A stretch of 34,026 nt of DNA from positions 1 to 34,026 of the forward strand of contig JANYEC010000060.1 of assembly GCA_025363295.1 (NCBI GenBank), written 5' to 3'. This DNA comes from Akkermansiaceae bacterium. Its GTDB lineage: Bacteria > Verrucomicrobiota > Verrucomicrobiia > Verrucomicrobiales > Akkermansiaceae. The notes beneath the pieces were generated by a model. That model was not told the DNA's origin, made no database searches, and saw only the letters and a program-made list of their open reading frames with translations. Position 1 is the first letter of the stretch. The number at the start of each line of letters is the position of its first letter. Shown piece by piece: positions 31,383-34,026 of this stretch. Made by a program: the position numbers and the translations under genes.

Positions 31383-32921
31383 ATGGCTAAGAAACCAGTA
31401 GTGCTCATCATTCGCGACGGCTGGGGTGTAAATCCCGGAGGAGAAAAAACCGCAGTTAAAGACGGCAACGCAACCTTGCTCGCGAAAACGCCATTCCACG
31501 AGGTGATGTTCGAGAAATACCCGAAAGGTTTCCTCAGCGCATCGGGCCTTGATGTCGGACTTCCGCCCGGACAAATGGGGAATTCCGAGGTTGGGCACTT
31601 GAATTTGGGCGCGGGTCGCATCGTTTACCAAGACCTCACACGGATCAATAAATCCATCCAAGAAGGCACTTTAGAGAAAAATCCGGTTTTTGTGGAGGCA
31701 CTTGAAAAGTCTAAAGGTAGCCGTCTTCACTTCATCGGCCTCGTGTCCGATGGCGGTGTTCACAGTCATCAGGACCAGCTCATCGCGATGGTTAAATTGG
31801 CAAAAAAAGCCGGAGTGACGGACATTTTCATCCACGCGATCACCGATGGTCGCGATACCTCTCCCACCGGCGGCCAGGCATATCTTTCCAAAGTAGAGGA
31901 TGAAGCCGCGAAATGTGGAGCCCATGTCGCCACGGTGATCGGTCGCTATTTCGCAATGGACCGCGACAAGCGCTGGAATCGGGTAAAACTCGCTTGGGAC
32001 GCGATCGTTCTCGGAAAAGGCGAGAAGCGAGATGTCCTCGCGAGCGAAGCTGCAGCGGATTATTATCGGTTAGATAAGACCGACGAATTCATGCCGCCAA
32101 TGACATTCATTGAGTCCAATACCCAGCGCGTGTGCGATGGCGATGTGGTGCTGTTCTTCAATTTCCGCTCGGACCGTGCGCGCGAGTTATCAGAAGCATT
32201 CCTCTATCCGGACTTCGATGGCTTCGACCGCGAGGTCTTCCCGAAAGTCCACTTCGTCACTCTCACTCAGTATGATGAAAAATACGACTGTCCGGAAATT
32301 TTCTCCGCTCAAACGTTAGATATGGTGCTCGGCCAGACTGTCGCCAACGCGGGCATGACCCAAATGCGCATCGCCGAAACCGAAAAATATCCGCACGTCA
32401 CTTACTTTTTTAACGGTGGCGAGGAAGTGGCCTATCAGGGTGAGGATCGCTTCATCATCCCTTCGCCCAAAGATGTGCCGACGTATGATTTCAAGCCGGA
32501 GATGAGCGCCCAACAGGTGACGGACACCGTTCTCGCAAAGCTCAAGGATTACGACCTCGTCATCCTTAACTTCGCCAATCCCGACATGGTCGGCCACACC
32601 GGCGTCGTGGAAGCGGCTGTCAAAGCGTGCGAAACCATCGACGCGGATGTGAAAGCCATCGTTGAGGAAACTTTGAAACTTGGCGGAAAACTTCTCATCA
32701 CTGCCGATCACGGCAACTGCGAATACATGCGCAACGCCGACGGCTCACCTAACACGGCTCACACTACGAACCTCGTTCACATCTTCTACGTTGCTGAGGA
32801 CGCCGCCCGTTACACAGTGAAAGACGGTATTCTCGCGGACGTGGCACCCACCTTGCTAGAAATGCTCAATCTGGCAAAGCCTGAGGAGATGACAGGGAAG
32901 AGCTTGCTGATTAAGAAATGA
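31383..32921 (+). CDS. gpmI: 2,3-bisphosphoglycerate-independent phosphoglycerate mutase
   Basis: A 512-residue, two-domain alkaline-phosphatase-superfamily mutase that interconverts 3- and 2-phosphoglycerate. Asp12 (IIRDGWG) and the phosphoserine Ser68 (GQMGNSEVGH) are present, as are DGRDTSPTGG, FNFRSDRARE, NPDMVGHTG and TADHGNCE, the metal ligands of both Mn sites. The length is normal. The ATG at 31383 has no strong Shine-Dalgarno. It is monocistronic and convergent with the SpoIIE gene. Confidence 0.97.
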   Translation: MAKKPVVLIIRDGWGVNPGGEKTAVKDGNATLLAKTPFHEVMFEKYPKGFLSASGLDVGLPPGQMGNSEVGHLNLGAGRIVYQDLTRINKSIQEGTLEKNPVFVEALEKSKGSRLHFIGLVSDGGVHSHQDQLIAMVKLAKKAGVTDIFIHAITDGRDTSPTGGQAYLSKVEDEAAKCGAHVATVIGRYFAMDRDKRWNRVKLAWDAIVLGKGEKRDVLASEAAADYYRLDKTDEFMPPMTFIESNTQRVCDGDVVLFFNFRSDRARELSEAFLYPDFDGFDREVFPKVHFVTLTQYDEKYDCPEIFSAQTLDMVLGQTVANAGMTQMRIAETEKYPHVTYFFNGGEEVAYQGEDRFIIPSPKDVPTYDFKPEMSAQQVTDTVLAKLKDYDLVILNFANPDMVGHTGVVEAAVKACETIDADVKAIVEETLKLGGKLLITADHGNCEYMRNADGSPNTAHTTNLVHIFYVAEDAARYTVKDGILADVAPTLLEMLNLAKPEEMTGKSLLIKK

Positions 32922-32978
32922 CAGGCTGATAGATACAATCTGCCCTCGTTAAAAAAAGTTTAAAGAATTGGGTCTAAG

Positions 32979-33896
32979 TCATGATGGCATCGACCGCGTG
33001 ACCTCAAAACCTAACAAGCAAACATCATCGTCGAAATGCCGGGCCTCTGAGAATTCAAGCACGCTCGACAGAATGCCATCTAGCAGATCATCAAGCGGTG
33101 CGCTAGCATTGCGAGTGATATTCTCCATGAGGCGCTGTTCAAAAAACGGCTCACCCTTCTTGTTTTCGGCTTCCAGCACTCCGTCGGTGAAGAGGATCAT
33201 CCGCTCGACCTCGTTGAATGGGATTTCACGAGTTGGATAAATGGCCCCGCGTAACAAGCCGAGCCCCGGACCTTTTTCATGTCGCTGGGTGGCGAGCTGG
33301 CGAACTCCGTTTTTGCCGGTAACGATGGGACCGGGATGGCCCGCATTCGCATATTTGAATGCCCCTGTCGCAAGATCCGCGAGCCCGAAAAATGCGGTGG
33401 CAAACATGGTGGTGCCGGCACGTTCCAGGATCGAGACGAGTCCGTCGTTGAGTCCTTGGAGAAACGATCCGGGATCATTGACCAGCGCCCGCTGCTTTTC
33501 TAGCAATCCCCGGAGCATCGCAACGATCAGCGCAGAGCGCACTCCGTGGCCCATTACATCACAGATCAAAACCGCCACGCAATCCTCCCTCACTTGAATG
33601 ACCTCGAAAAAATCTCCTGCTAGGCCGGAAATAGGAACATAGCGCGCACCGAACCCGATCCGGCTGTGATCGTTCCTGATAGAGTTGGGAAATCCCTCAC
33701 CCGCGAGCGCTTGTTGGATTTCCCGTGCGAGGTGTACTTCCTCTTCATAGACTTCGTTTTTCGTCTGAAGTTGGTGGGCAAGATCGGTGGCTTCGCGCTG
33801 AGCGACTACCAGTTTAGTCACATCACTGGAGACGCCGAAGGTCCCCTTGATCTGACCGTTGCGATCTTTCCAGGGAAATTTGGAGGTTAGGCGGTG
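32979..33896 (-). pseudogene. PAS-SpoIIE phosphatase, 5'-truncated
   Basis: The open frame runs from a stop at 33897-33899. Its first 28 residues (HRLTSKFPWKDRNG, then GTFGVSSDVTKL) are the end of a PAS/PAC domain; a GTG at 33821 could start a 280-residue remnant. A coiled-coil linker (VYEEEVHLAREIQQAL) leads to a PP2C-like SpoIIE/RsbU domain with GLAGDFFEV, ICDVMGHGVRSAL, TDGVLEAEN and DDDVCLLGF, which are the metal-binding positions. Such proteins dephosphorylate anti-sigma-factor antagonists. The sensor's N-terminus is missing, and a transposase end lies just upstream, so the gene is probably broken by the insertion. Confidence 0.7.
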
Positions 33897-34026
33897 CTAA
33901 ACAATAAGCTACCGGATTACATTTATTGATTTGGATGAATTTCATAGTTCCACTCTCCATGGAATTTGTTGCGCTTAATGGTTATTTCTCCAAGTTCTTC
34001 TTCTGTTACTTTTAGGCCTTTCACAT
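33891..34026 (-). mobile_element. Right portion of an insertion sequence (ISAzo13-like)
   Basis: The boundary is approximate: PAS-encoding sequence ends near 33890, and the transposase stop is at 33923-33925. The rest of the element lies outside the window, so its inverted repeats and target-site duplication cannot be checked. Confidence 0.5.
33923..34026 (-). CDS. Transposase C-terminus (ISAzo13-like), partial
   Basis: Thirty-three residues up to a stop: GLKVTEEELGEITIKRN, then FHGEWNYEIHPNQ. The combination of KVTxxE and HGEWNYxI-P at the very end matches, from memory, the C-terminus of ISAzo13-family transposases, common in planctomycetes and verrucomicrobia. The catalytic core lies beyond the window edge. 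It is on the same strand as, and upstream of, the truncated SpoIIE gene. Confidence 0.55.
   Translation of the reverse strand, partial: VKGLKVTEEELGEITIKRNKFHGEWNYEIHPNQ

Overview
The window looks like a chromosomal segment from a member of the Verrucomicrobiota (PVC group). This is an inference from several weak signs: a PVC-style integrase remnant, an ISAzo13-like transposase end, a beta-barrel/BY-kinase/export-protein exopolysaccharide cluster, a class I fumarase, and mostly poor Shine-Dalgarno sequences. No 16S rRNA or other decisive marker is present.

Layout. 1-1000: a tyrosine-recombinase remnant and a GYF_2-like membrane protein. 1164-4823: housekeeping genes (N-carbamoylputrescine amidase, long-form HisG, a 34-residue bS22/mS38-like ribosomal protein, an RluA-type pseudouridine synthase and a Nif3-like protein). 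5066-5139: tRNA-Gly(TCC). 5181-9919: an envelope/exopolysaccharide cluster (Pro-rich secreted protein, outer-membrane beta-barrel, Wzc-like tyrosine autokinase, Wza-like export protein), followed by a PDZ protein. 10795-16160: a tight run of prc, yggS, a DUF971 gene and recG. 16185-18606: a PreA-like flavoprotein and a PatB/MalY-type C-S lyase, both on the minus strand.

19041-24969 is the most interesting part: a compact, apparently complete type II-C CRISPR-Cas locus. cas9-cas1-cas2 run on the minus strand with overlapping genes. The array has 18 repeats and 17 spacers. Beyond cas9, on the plus strand, lies an unannotated tracrRNA with a 23-nt anti-repeat, three hairpins and a T-run. The anti-repeat orientation requires crRNAs to be read from the plus strand, opposite to the cas operon. 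Each intact repeat contains TTGACC-N17-TAAAAC, a sigma70-like promoter that would start transcripts inside the adjacent spacer. A perfect 25-bp hairpin sits between the cas2 stop and the last repeat and can serve as a shared bidirectional terminator. The one degenerate repeat is at the transcription-upstream end, so spacers were probably gained at the cas2-proximal end.

25297-34026: a cytochrome c remnant, a sugar-type nucleotidyltransferase, an orphan zinc-binding protein, tatA with an endonuclease/phosphatase-family lipoprotein (with a terminator-like palindrome inside its signal-peptide codons), class I fumarase, a VapBC toxin-antitoxin pair, GpmI, and a SpoIIE-type phosphatase whose PAS sensor appears cut by an insertion sequence running off the right edge.
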